Shown here: positions 17,237 to 25,407 of the stretch, piece by piece
Numbering within the stretch: position 1 is the first letter of the stretch
How the letters are laid out: the number at the start of each line of letters is the position of its first letter
NCBI RefSeq assembly: GCF_000337195.1
Contig: NZ_AOID01000022.1
Location: forward strand, 59,952 to 123,951
Origin: Natrinema versiforme JCM 10478
Lineage (GTDB): Archaea > Halobacteriota > Halobacteria > Halobacteriales > Natrialbaceae
Reading direction: 5' to 3'
DNA length: 64,000 bases
Position numbers and translations under genes: made by a program
The notes under the pieces: generated by a model
Database searches by the model: none
What the model saw: only the letters and a program-made list of their open reading frames with translations
What the model was told of the DNA's origin: nothing

Positions 17237-17554
17237 ATGACACAGGTGGTTGATATTTTATTTGAAGCATTAGCGAACGACCAACGACGACGGATCTTAT
17301 TCGATCTCATGGACCGACGGTCGTTGGAAGCCGACCCGATCTCTCTCGATATCCCGCCGAACTCGACCGGTGACGGGGCCGACAGTGTGCTCAAACGACA
17401 GCACGTTCATCTCCCGAAGTTAGACGAGTTCGGTTTCGTCGACTGGAATCCGGAGGCGAATACCGTGGAAGCGGGGGTCAGATTCGAGGAGATCAGACCG
17501 GCCTTGGAACTGCTTCGGAACAACCGCGAGACGTTGCCCGTCGATAGCAGCTGA
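17237..17554 (+). CDS. DUF7344/ArsR-like winged-helix protein
   Basis: A 105-residue probable DNA-binding protein. VDILFEALANDQRRRILFDLM is the typical first helix-turn of ArsR-like and haloarchaeal DUF7344 wHTH domains, and LKRQHVHLPKLDEFGFVDWN is the recognition helix and wing region. No effector domain is present. It is divergent from the E1-alpha gene and could control it or itself through the palindrome that almost touches its start codon. A dead response regulator gene follows. Confidence 0.75.
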   Translation: MTQVVDILFEALANDQRRRILFDLMDRRSLEADPISLDIPPNSTGDGADSVLKRQHVHLPKLDEFGFVDWNPEANTVEAGVRFEEIRPALELLRNNRETLPVDSS

Positions 17555-17577
17555 GACACGTGCCCTGCGGTCGCCCC

Positions 17578-17898
17578 CGTTCCGCTATCCCCATTCTGAT
17601 ACAGCGGGGCCGCCGCGAGTCGTCGCCCTGACCGGATCTCGTCTCGCTGGATCTGACCCTCTCCAGCGGAAGGGGACGCGAAATCTTAGATGCGATCGGA
17701 GACGTGCCGCAGCTCCCGAGCCTTCCGGTTATCTTCCTGACGAGGCCCGACACGAGCGCGGATATCGCCATCTGGTATCGAACCCACGCGAACGCCTCCG
17801 TGACGAAGCCGACGACGCTCGAGGAATCCGTTCGGCTTGTCGAGGCATTCGAGGCCTTCCGGTTCGAGCACGCACGACTCCCGCCGACATCGTCGTAA
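17578..17898 (+). pseudogene. Response regulator (receiver domain) remnant with internal stop
   Basis: Translating this frame gives the second half of a stand-alone haloarchaeal receiver domain: PDLVSLDLTLSSGRGREILD (phospho-acceptor Asp), SLPVIFLT (switch Thr), YRTHANASVTKP (conserved Lys-Pro) and VEAFEAFRFEHARLPP. In the same frame, LIQRGRRESSP before it resembles the usual QRG..aPRPDLVLLDL segment, but TGA at 17629-17631 stands where CGA (Arg) would be expected. No convincing first beta strand with its acidic pair is found further upstream, so the gene seems both truncated and stopped. Confidence 0.75.
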
Positions 17899-18214
17899 CC
17901 GCTGTCCGCTTCTCTCGTCGCTGTCCGGTCCGTTTCATCAGCAGGCCCACATGTAATCGGCCGTATCGAACCCGGTACAGCTACCGCTGGAGGAATTGAA
18001 ACGACGAGCCCCATCGTGGTTGGGCCAAGCGGGACTCGCCACTCCCTCATACCAAACGTATCCTCAAGTAGCTTGTGTGATGATCTGAGTGAACGAGAGA
18101 CTCACAGGGAGAGACTCGTCAGTGTCGACTGGTGGCAATGGACTACGACACGAATCCTTTTCCATCCCCGCGCTCTACTCTGTGTGTTCGGATATCCGAA
18201 TTCGTGGTTGGGCC

Positions 18215-19030
18215 ATGACAGGAGACGATACTACCAGAGAGGCGATTAGCCTGTTGCAGGACCTCGGGCTACAGGAGTACGAAGCACGCTGTTTTATAGC
18301 GTTGAACAAACTTCCCAGCGGAACGGCGAAGGAGATTCACGAGATCTCCGAGGTGCCCCGGACGAGGGTGTACGATGCGATTCGGGTGCTGGAATCACAG
18401 GGGCTGGTCGAGGTCCAGCACACGAGTCCGCAGGTGTATCGCGCCGTCGACATCGAAGAGGCGACACAGACCCTCCAACAGAAGTACACCAATCGGATCG
18501 AAACGCTCGAGACGCATCTCAAGAACACGGACATCCAGGACACTGAGGAGAACGAGCAGGTCCAGGAGGTCTGGTCGCTCAGCGGGCACGAAGCGATCGA
18601 GTCGCGAACGCTCGAGCTCATCGACGAGGCGGACTCGGAAGTCGCGCTGCTCGTCGTCGACGAGGACATCCTCTCCGAGGCGCTGTTCGACAGCTTGCGA
18701 GCGGCGAACGATCGAGCAGTCTCGATCGTTCTCGGCGGGCAAACGGACGCGATCACGGGGACGCTCGGGACGGAACTCTCCACCACTCACGTGTTCGAAA
18801 CCGGCCTCGACTGGCTCACCGGCCGCGAGATCAACGACGAGGTCGCGATCAGTCGCATCCTGCTGATCGATCGCGAGACGCTCCTGATCGGTTCGTACTA
18901 CCCGGATGCCGCCGACGGACCGGCAAAAGAGCAGGCGGTCTTCGCCCGCGGCCTCGAGAACGGGATCGTCGTCCTGCTTCGCCGGTTGGTGACCGCGGGA
19001 TTGCCCGAGATCGAGGACCCCGGGAGCTGA
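18215..19030 (+). CDS. TrmB-family transcriptional regulator
   Basis: A 271-residue regulator. The N-terminal winged helix is typical of TrmB (AISLLQDLGLQEYEARCFIA, GTAKEIHEISEVPRTRVYDA, LESQGLVEVQ), followed by a short coiled coil and a phospholipase-D-like/TrmBL C-terminal domain (EVALLVVDEDILSEALFDSL, LLIDRETLLIGSYYP). Family members control sugar or central-metabolism genes or act as global regulators; the ligand here is unknown. The ATG at 18215 is chosen because the N-terminal wHTH starts directly after it; the reading from 18089 adds 42 poor residues. Confidence 0.85.
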   Translation: MTGDDTTREAISLLQDLGLQEYEARCFIALNKLPSGTAKEIHEISEVPRTRVYDAIRVLESQGLVEVQHTSPQVYRAVDIEEATQTLQQKYTNRIETLETHLKNTDIQDTEENEQVQEVWSLSGHEAIESRTLELIDEADSEVALLVVDEDILSEALFDSLRAANDRAVSIVLGGQTDAITGTLGTELSTTHVFETGLDWLTGREINDEVAISRILLIDRETLLIGSYYPDAADGPAKEQAVFARGLENGIVVLLRRLVTAGLPEIEDPGS

Positions 19031-19075
19031 CTCGGGTGCGGAGAGACACAGCCGGTCTGAACGGACTGATGGGGC

Positions 19076-20203
19076 CTATTGATAGTCCGGCAGCCGGTCG
19101 GATCGATCCGACCCCGCGACGAACGGCAGTTCGGTGCGGGTCGCGGCCACTTCTTCGCCGCCGATCCGGACCGTCAGTCCGTCGCTCTCGAGGTCGTAGT
19201 CGACGACCGCGAGTGCAATGACCTCGCCGAGCATCGGGCTTGCCCCCGCACGGGTTATCTCACCGACCGACGCGTCGCCGTCGAAGACGGCCGCGCCGGA
19301 CTCGGGGACCGGTCGATCATCGCCCTCGTCGTCTTCGCCATCTGCTCCCTCCCGCTCGAGGGTGAGCCCGACGAGTCGCCGGCTCGGCTGGCCGCGGTTC
19401 TCGACCCGGGAGACGACCTCCTGTCCGACGTAACAGCCCTTCTCGAAGTCGAGCGCGTTCCGCAGGCCAAGTACGTTCGGCAGCTCGCCCTCGAGTTCGG
19501 TGTGAAAGAGCGGCGATCCGGCCTCGAGCGCGAGGCTCTCGAGCGCCTGATAGCCGAAGGGGGCGGCGTTGAGCCCCTGATTGAGTAGCGTGTCGTGGAC
19601 GGCTGCGGCGTCGTCGGCAGCACAGATCACCTCGTAACTCTCCTCGCCGGTGAGCGCGTCGGTGCGGATGACCGAGACGCCCTCGTCGCCCATCGTCCCG
19701 CGGACGAACGAGTAGCGCGTGTCCGGCGAGCCGGCACCGTTGAGGACGCTCGCGATCTTCTCGGTGGCCTGCGGGCCGTGAATGCCGAAGACCGCGTAGT
19801 CGTCGGTCGCGACGCGGATGTCAACGTCCTGAATGAATACCTTCTCGGACCACTCCTCGGCCAGCGGCTCGGCGGTCTCGGGCTGGGTGAAAAGCAGGAG
19901 TCGCTCGCCCGCGTTGTAGACGTACAGTTCCACCTCGATCCCGCCTTGGGGGTCGAGTACGAGCGCGTAACAGCCCTGTCCGTCTTCGGCTGGGACGCGA
20001 TTCGTGACGACGTTATCGACGTACTCGACGCGGTCGTCGCCCTCCACGACGAGCACGCCGTAGGCCGACTCGAGCAGCCCGACGCCGTTGCGGACCGCCC
20101 GGTGGGTTCGCTCGGGTCGGCCGTAGTGTTCGACGACTCGCCGGTCGGCGCGCTCGCCGAACGTGGCCCCGTGGTCTTCGTGGATGGACTCGATGACACT
20201 CAT
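19076..20203 (-). CDS. Folate-binding YgfZ/GcvT-like protein
   Basis: A 375-residue member of the aminomethyltransferase superfamily. The diagnostic YgfZ signature is present (FEKGCYVGQEVVSRVENRG, with the K-G-C-Y-V-G-Q-E core). N-terminal GVGLLESAYGVLVVEGDDRV and the C-terminal beta-barrel (SVGEITRAGASPMLGEVIAL) complete the fold. YgfZ proteins support Fe-S enzyme maturation using tetrahydrofolate. It could instead be annotated GcvT, but no glycine-cleavage genes are adjacent. The gene 39 bp upstream is parallel and may be co-transcribed. Confidence 0.85.
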   Translation of the reverse strand: MSVIESIHEDHGATFGERADRRVVEHYGRPERTHRAVRNGVGLLESAYGVLVVEGDDRVEYVDNVVTNRVPAEDGQGCYALVLDPQGGIEVELYVYNAGERLLLFTQPETAEPLAEEWSEKVFIQDVDIRVATDDYAVFGIHGPQATEKIASVLNGAGSPDTRYSFVRGTMGDEGVSVIRTDALTGEESYEVICAADDAAAVHDTLLNQGLNAAPFGYQALESLALEAGSPLFHTELEGELPNVLGLRNALDFEKGCYVGQEVVSRVENRGQPSRRLVGLTLEREGADGEDDEGDDRPVPESGAAVFDGDASVGEITRAGASPMLGEVIALAVVDYDLESDGLTVRIGGEEVAATRTELPFVAGSDRSDRLPDYQ

Positions 20204-20242
20204 GCGTACTCCCTGGGGCCTGAGCGTATCAGGCGTTTCGAT

Positions 20243-20539
20243 TCAAAAAGGGATCCGCTCGCGGAGCCACTCCCCGATCGATTGTTCCCCGTCCTCGTCC
20301 GCCGGCTCGTCGGGAACGACCCGCTCGGCGGGCTTGATCACCGTCTCCGAGCCCGAGTCGACGACGATCAGGTTATCCTCCTTGAGCGTCGACAGAGCCT
20401 CCTCGAGTTCGTCGATATCGACCTCGACGGCCGCGCGGAGTTCGAAGACGGTCATCCCGTCGTCGACGCGGTCGACCAGCGCATCGAGTACCGCCACCTC
20501 GGTTCGCTCCCGGTTCCGGTACTCCCGCTTTGCTCTCAT
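20243..20539 (-). CDS. DUF6432-like small winged-helix protein
   Basis: A 98-residue protein. Residues 10-65 form a predicted winged helix (ERTEVAVLDALVDRVDDGMT, then FELRAAVEVDIDELEEALSTL and NLIVVDSGSETVI), followed by an acidic tail ending WLRERIPF. This fits the haloarchaeal DUF6432 family by resemblance. It lies 39 bp upstream of the YgfZ-like gene in the same direction. Confidence 0.65.
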   Translation of the reverse strand: MRAKREYRNRERTEVAVLDALVDRVDDGMTVFELRAAVEVDIDELEEALSTLKEDNLIVVDSGSETVIKPAERVVPDEPADEDGEQSIGEWLRERIPF

Positions 20540-20709
20540 CTGTATTCCTATTCGACAACCCGGGATTTGACGTTTGCCGTTCTACCCACGCCGTGCGGGT
20601 CCCCGCGAGTCCGATCGGCTCTCGCTGGGAATCGGTCCCAAGTCGCCTCGAGTCGCGCCCTCCTCCGACCGCATGACTGTCACAAAACTGTGACGAACAG
20701 GCAGCACGT

Positions 20710-20716
20710 TTTTTAT
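20710..20716 (+). promoter_or_regulatory. TATA-like box of the 20741 gene
   Basis: A run of T ending in TTTTTAT lies about 25-30 bp before the ATG at 20741. The spacing supports that start and a leaderless transcript. Confidence 0.5.
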
Positions 20717-20740
20717 GGGATGGCTCGGTACGGTGGGACA

Positions 20741-21844
20741 ATGGTCCTGCGATGTTCGCTGCTCGGACACGATTTCGGCGAGTCCGAAATCGAACGCGAG
20801 CGCGAAGAACGGGGCAGTGAAGTCGTCGTAACCGTCCAGGAGTACGAAGAGTGTGTCCGCTGTGGCGAGCGATCCGTCATCAGCGAGAACACCGAAGTGA
20901 CCAGCCTCACCGCTGGGACGGACACCCGCGACTCGTTGCCCGACGAGCCCGAGACCGAACCGCCCGAACCACCAGTCGACGCCCCCGACGATGCGGCCGC
21001 CGGCGAGCCCGACGCGGACGCCGGCTTCACCGACGCCGATGCAGACGACGGCATCGAGCTGTCCGACGGCGACGACGCCGAATTCATCGACGCCGACGAC
21101 ACCGCTTCGGACGCCGACGAGACGGAGACACCGCAGCCGGACCCGTCCCCGAACGCGGCCGAGCCGGAGCCGACCGCAGCGGACGCCGATGTGGCGGCGG
21201 CCGATGCCACCGCCGACGCGGACGAGATCGACCTCCCGACCGACGAGAACGGCGAACCCGTCACCGACGACGGCGAAATCCTCGAGGACGACGAGCCGTC
21301 GGCCGACCGAGACCGGGACCGCGACCACGGCGAGTGGCCCGACTCGAGCGACGTCGGCCCGCCGGTCGGCGCGGAATCGACGCCCGCCGACTGGCCGGAC
21401 GACCCTGTCGAGACCGATTCCGAGGCCGAGTCCGCCGTCGAAGCCACGGACGCAAACCCGGCCGAGGTCGACGACGATGCTATTCTCCTCGATGACGACG
21501 GCCCGACGAGCGCCGTCGGAGCCGCCGGCGACGATACCACCGACGGCACCGCCGCGGCCGCGACCGACGCCCGATCGGTGACGGCCGAACCCCCGGCCGC
21601 CGATCAGGTCGACGCCGACGTCGATTCCGATCCCGACGCGGATTCGGGGACCGGTATCGAGCGAGCCGCGTCCGCGCCGACGCCCGCCGAAAGCGGCGGT
21701 GCGCCCGCCGGCGACGTTCCGACCGAATTCTACTGCCCGCGGTGTGACTACGTCGCCGCCGGCGACCGCGGCTCGCTTCGCACCGGCGACATCTGCCCCG
21801 ACTGCCGGAAAGGCTATCTCAGCGAGCGCGAGCGACAGCGCTAA
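20741..21844 (+). CDS. Acidic low-complexity protein with zinc ribbons at both ends (DUF7093-like)
   Basis: A 367-residue protein. The N-terminal domain (MVLRCSLLGHDFGESEIE, VTVQEYEECVRCGERSVIS) has a Cys/His cluster and CxxC suggesting a first zinc site. Residues about 65-320 are a disordered stretch made almost only of Asp, Glu, Ala, Pro and Thr. A C-terminal zinc ribbon (FYCPRCDYV ... GDICPDCRKGYL) closes the protein. Similar proteins, which I associate loosely with DUF7093, are haloarchaeal and uncharacterised. The frame is open for 1.1 kb upstream, but a TATA-like box and the conserved N-terminus fix the start at 20741. No close operon partner is seen. Confidence 0.75.
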   Translation: MVLRCSLLGHDFGESEIEREREERGSEVVVTVQEYEECVRCGERSVISENTEVTSLTAGTDTRDSLPDEPETEPPEPPVDAPDDAAAGEPDADAGFTDADADDGIELSDGDDAEFIDADDTASDADETETPQPDPSPNAAEPEPTAADADVAAADATADADEIDLPTDENGEPVTDDGEILEDDEPSADRDRDRDHGEWPDSSDVGPPVGAESTPADWPDDPVETDSEAESAVEATDANPAEVDDDAILLDDDGPTSAVGAAGDDTTDGTAAAATDARSVTAEPPAADQVDADVDSDPDADSGTGIERAASAPTPAESGGAPAGDVPTEFYCPRCDYVAAGDRGSLRTGDICPDCRKGYLSERERQR

Positions 21845-22058
21845 CGCCGACCCACGCGGCCGTCCTCGCCCCTGGTTTGCTCGCTGCTTGCCGCTCCCGA
21901 GTCCTGGCCACTCGAGGCGCGATCGGCCGGCGACCGATCGCTCGATCCGACCCATCGGCGTCCCGCGATAGCCGCGGTCTCCACACTCGAGGACCAATCA
22001 GACACCCGAAACGTCGGGTATGAAAAGAGGTAAACACTCCGCCGTGTTTCTTCGAGCT

Positions 22059-22445
22059 ATGAAGGAGTACAAGATGCGTCGCGGTGAATATCTCGAGGAG
22101 CGAATTCCCGATATGGAGTCGACCGTCGTGGACTACTTCGGCCCCATCTCCGAAACGCAGGAGTACAAGGGCAGCGACCTCTTCGTCATCGGCGAGCCCG
22201 ACAACCCCGTCTTCGAGAAAGTCGTCGTCGGGACCGTCGAGTACTCCGGCAAGAAGGACAAACTCGCCGTCGAATTCTACGAGCGCGACCCCACCGAACT
22301 CGGCCCCGACGAACTCGAGGCCGCCGGCGAAGCCGTCGACGCGAAAAACGACTTCCTGCTCGAGGCGACCGGTCGCGACGCCAAGTCCCGTCGTGACTCG
22401 ATGAAGCGGACGGTCGAAGACGATCCGGATCACGACTTCGACTAA
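22059..22445 (+). CDS. DUF5611-like conserved haloarchaeal protein
   Basis: A 128-residue soluble protein starting MKEYKMRRGEYLEERIPDME, with a central beta-rich block (LFVIGEPDNPVFEKVVVGTV, KDKLAVEFYERDP) and an acidic C-terminus. By resemblance this is the archaeal DUF5611 family, function unknown. I chose the inner ATG at 22059; the ORF could begin at 22020 (MKRGKHSAVFLRA), but that extension looks unconserved. A hairpin-rich repeat starts directly after its stop codon, as after the thermosome gene. Confidence 0.7.
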   Translation: MKEYKMRRGEYLEERIPDMESTVVDYFGPISETQEYKGSDLFVIGEPDNPVFEKVVVGTVEYSGKKDKLAVEFYERDPTELGPDELEAAGEAVDAKNDFLLEATGRDAKSRRDSMKRTVEDDPDHDFD

Positions 22446-22806
22446 CGAAATTTTTCCCTGCGGGCGCGGCGGAGCCGCGCCCTCGGCAAAATCTTCAAAA
22501 GAGCGCGAAGCGCTCTTTTGGACCTCGCGGGATCGAAGATCCCGCTCAGTTTCGATCAAAAGCACTCCTCCCTCCCCTGGCTCGCGGCCTTTGGCCGCTC
22601 GCTGTGACGCGGCGCGAAGCGCCGCGCTCTCCGGGTCGGTCGTCGGCCCGCTCGCTTCGCTCACGGCGGGTTCGGTGGAGGGCCTGCCCTTCCCCGGGTC
22701 AGCCGACTCACCGCGGATGCGGTGAGCCGGCTTCTCGGCCACGGCCTGCTGTGGACTGCGAACCGCTTCGAAACGGCTTTTATCGCAGCGTCGAATCTCT
22801 CGACCG
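22446..22806. repeat. Structured intergenic repeat with GAA-triloop hairpins (copy 2)
   Basis: A chain of perfect hairpins: GGCGCGGC-GGA-GCCGCGCC (22463-22481), AAAAGAGCGC-GAA-GCGCTCTTTT (22497-22519), GCGGGATC-GAA-GATCCCGC (22527-22545), GCGGCC-TTT-GGCCGC (22584-22598), CGCGGCGC-GAA-GCGCCGCG (22608-22626) and CTCACCGC-GGAT-GCGGTGAG (22707-22726). It shares GCCGCGCCCTCGGCAAAAT and AAAAGCACTCCTC with the gap after the thermosome gene. No gene is seen in the gap. Confidence 0.75.
22778..22783 (+). promoter_or_regulatory. TATA-like box of the 22807 gene
   Basis: TTTTAT lies 24-29 bp before the ATG at 22807, at leaderless-transcript distance, just past the hairpin array. Confidence 0.5.
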
Positions 22807-22995
22807 ATGGACACACAGGCGTTTCTCGCCGCGACGCTGGCCGCCCACGTCGGATTCGCGATCTTCGTGACTGCTCACGCGTTCATGACCGAGCGCGACG
22901 CCGGCAAGTGGCCGTTCGTAACGCTCGCGCTCGGACTGGCCGGCATCGCGGCCTACTTCTTCTACGACGAATCGACCGATTCTGACGGGCGCTAA
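22807..22995 (+). CDS. Small two-helix membrane protein
   Basis: A 62-residue protein with two hydrophobic helices (FLAATLAAHVGFAIFVTAHAF and WPFVTLALGLAGIAAYFFY) joined by a charged loop (MTERDAGK), with an acidic tail. The presence of a correctly placed TATA-like box supports it as a real gene. No family recognised. Confidence 0.65.
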   Translation: MDTQAFLAATLAAHVGFAIFVTAHAFMTERDAGKWPFVTLALGLAGIAAYFFYDESTDSDGR

Positions 22996-23068
22996 AATCG
23001 GGTCTCGTCTGCGTCGAGGCGATTCCGATGTCGTCAGGCCTCGAGCCGAAGCGAAAATCTGCTTTATT

Positions 23069-24580
23069 CTACGCGAGGAAGACGTGTCGGGGCCGCTCAG
23101 CCAGCACGTCGCGGCCGAACTCGACGGTCTCGGAGAACGCGTCGCTGCGGAAGAACGCCATGGCGTCCTCGCGGGAGTCCCACCGGCTGGCGATGAACAT
23201 GTCGTTTTCGTCCTCGAGGTTTTCCAAGAGGTCGGTCTTCCGGTGGCCGTCCATGTCGGCGAGGATGCCGGCGACGTCGCCGAAGGTGTCGACGAAGTCG
23301 GTTCGGTGTTCGGGTTCGACGGTGTAGAACATCCCCATCGTCCCCCAGGAGTCGCCCTCGTCGTCGCCCGCCTGCCGGACGATATCGGGGAGGTCGGCGA
23401 GGAAGCCGGCGGCCGTGCTCGCGGCGCGTTCGGTGTCCCAGAGACTGACGACTGCGGCTTCGGCGTCGTCGCCGCCCGCTCGCGGCTCGTAGACGGCCGT
23501 CTTCACGTGCGTATCGTAGTGATCGAAGTTCTCCCGCAATCCGTCGACCTCCTCGAACAGCTCGTCGGCGTCGGCCGCGGAGTAAAGGACGACTGCGTGG
23601 ACGTCCTCGCCGTGGGGTTGACCGGCATAGACGCCGATATCCTCGAGTTCGCTGCGGAGGTCCTCGTCTTCGTCGTCGCCGTGGCCGTCCGACTCGCCGT
23701 CACCGCCGTGGTGATGGTCGCCGGAGTCGCCGTGGTGGCCCTCGGAGTCGCCGCCCCCGTGTGAGTGGCCGTGTCCGTGGTCCGCGCCGCCTTCCTGCGG
23801 GACCGATTCGCCCGCGAGGAACGCCCCGAGGTTTGCCGGCGGGAACCGGCGGGCCGAGAGGAATCGACCGAACTCGGCGAAGCGGGAACTCGAGGGATCG
23901 AAACGCATCTCGTAGAGCAGTTCCTTCACGTCGGTCGGATCGTCGCCGAACAGGGTGATCCCCCACTCGAAGTCGTCGAGGCCGACGCTGCCGGAGATGA
24001 TCTGAGTGACCCGGCCGGCGTAGTCCTTGCCGATCTCGCCGTGGTTCGCGAGGTAGTCGGCTCGCTCGTCGAAGGGGAGTTCGTACCAGTTGTGGTCGGG
24101 ACCGCGGCGCTTGCTCATCGGGTAGAAGCTGAGGAACTCGCTGTCGGGAATCTCCGGCTTGAGCCGCGATTCGATGTAGCGCTCGAGGCCCGTGTCCTCG
24201 ACCTCCGCGTCCTCGTCGAAGTAGTCCTCGGACATGTAGCCCGAGACCTCCGTCACCGAGAGATAGGAGTCGGCCCGTTCGGTGAACTCGGCGAGGGCGG
24301 TGTGTTCGAACCGCCGCTCGAGGGTGTCGATGTCGTCGAGCGTCGGCCGCAGGTGGAGCACGAGCAGGTCGGCCTTGTGGCCGAGCACCGAGAACGTGGC
24401 CGACTCGCCCGCGTCGGCGTTGTCGACGGCCTCGCAGGACGCGAGGTAGTCGATACCCTCGTCGATCGCCTGCGAGCGTCGCCGCTCGGGAGCACCTCGC
24501 CAGGCGTCCCAGTCGATCGACCGGAAGTCGTGCAGAACGTACCAGCCTTCCTCCGTCTGTGGCGGTCGCCGTCGTTCCAT
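23069..24580 (-). CDS. pitA: PitA-type chlorite dismutase/coproheme decarboxylase-like protein fused to a monooxygenase-like domain
   Basis: A 503-residue fusion typical of haloarchaeal PitA. Residues 1-265 are a chlorite-dismutase/ChdC fold: FYPMSKRRGP contains Tyr153 and Lys157, matching the catalytic pair of coproheme decarboxylases, and H180 in LANHGEIGKDYAG is the probable heme ligand. A His/Gly/Asp-rich linker (about 275-320) follows, expected to bind metal. The C-terminal part (ENDMFIASRWDSREDAMAFF) is an antibiotic-biosynthesis-monooxygenase-like ferredoxin fold. The likely role is the last step or handling of heme in haloarchaea; the reaction is inferred. The ATG at 24580 is chosen; the upstream extension is not protein-like. 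It is divergent from a PadR regulator. Confidence 0.9.
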   Translation of the reverse strand: MERRRPPQTEEGWYVLHDFRSIDWDAWRGAPERRRSQAIDEGIDYLASCEAVDNADAGESATFSVLGHKADLLVLHLRPTLDDIDTLERRFEHTALAEFTERADSYLSVTEVSGYMSEDYFDEDAEVEDTGLERYIESRLKPEIPDSEFLSFYPMSKRRGPDHNWYELPFDERADYLANHGEIGKDYAGRVTQIISGSVGLDDFEWGITLFGDDPTDVKELLYEMRFDPSSSRFAEFGRFLSARRFPPANLGAFLAGESVPQEGGADHGHGHSHGGGDSEGHHGDSGDHHHGGDGESDGHGDDEDEDLRSELEDIGVYAGQPHGEDVHAVVLYSAADADELFEEVDGLRENFDHYDTHVKTAVYEPRAGGDDAEAAVVSLWDTERAASTAAGFLADLPDIVRQAGDDEGDSWGTMGMFYTVEPEHRTDFVDTFGDVAGILADMDGHRKTDLLENLEDENDMFIASRWDSREDAMAFFRSDAFSETVEFGRDVLAERPRHVFLA

Positions 24581-24755
24581 AAACGAGGGTTGGGACGGGG
24601 ACGCTAAGAAGGGCCGGGTTTCCGCTCTGTTCTCTTCGCTCCGCCGCGTCGGTCCCCAGCAAGAGCGCGCCGAATTCACCGCTCTCGGCGACCAGTTCGA
24701 CGGTTTCGGACGCGACCGAAACGCTTTACGTCCACCCGTTTAACTCTCGAGATAT

Positions 24756-25280
24756 ATGCGGAAAAGCGGGCCGCCGAAGGGACTCATCGCCTATCTCGTC
24801 CTCGAACTTCTCGAGGAGAAGCCACGCTACGGCTACGAGATTCTCAAGGAAATTCGGGACATCAGCGGCGGTCACTGGGAACCCTCCTACGGCTCGGTCT
24901 ACCCGATCCTCTACAAGTTCGAGGAGAAGGGGTGGGCCGAACGCATCGAGCGTGCGGACGAACCGGACCGGAAGTACTTCGAACTCACCGCCGAAGGGCA
25001 GGCCGAACTCGAGGAGCGCCGCGAGAGCGGGTCGGAGAAGGCTCGGGACTTCGCCGACGTGATCCTGGGTTTCTTCCACGTCTACGCGGCGTTCTCGACG
25101 GACGACCGGTTCGAGATCCCGGAGCTGGACGGCGAGTGGCACTTCGACGAAGAGTTCAGCCGCTGGGTCGTCGAACAGGTCGTCCGCCACTACGAACACT
25201 ACTTCGATACCGAGTTCGACCGGATCGACGAGACGGCCGAGGAGTTCTACGAGCGCCACGGCGTCGACACGGACGACTGA
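24756..25280 (+). CDS. PadR-family transcriptional regulator
   Basis: A 174-residue regulator. PPKGLIAYLVLELLEEKPRY followed by GYEILKEI and HWEPSYGSVYPILYKFEEKG form the PadR winged helix with the conserved YPxLxxLE-like motif. FELTAEGQAELEERRE closes the wing. The C-terminal part is a helical dimerisation region rich in Tyr, Phe and acidic residues. It is divergent from pitA across 175 bp, so control of pitA is plausible. Confidence 0.87.
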   Translation: MRKSGPPKGLIAYLVLELLEEKPRYGYEILKEIRDISGGHWEPSYGSVYPILYKFEEKGWAERIERADEPDRKYFELTAEGQAELEERRESGSEKARDFADVILGFFHVYAAFSTDDRFEIPELDGEWHFDEEFSRWVVEQVVRHYEHYFDTEFDRIDETAEEFYERHGVDTDD

Positions 25281-25407
25281 CCCGATAGACCGACCCTCTC
25301 AGGTGCGTGCGGACGACCGGACTAGTTCTGCCGCGCTCGGACCGAGCAACCGTACCGGATACGGCACAAAAACACCGGCCTCGAGCCGGATTCCGGTTCG
25401 GGCTCGA

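Noticed and set aside
19595-20740. Upstream part of a 749-codon open frame ending at 21844
   Set aside because: It is antisense to the YgfZ-like and DUF6432-like genes; a TATA-like box and the conserved N-terminus place the real start at 20741.
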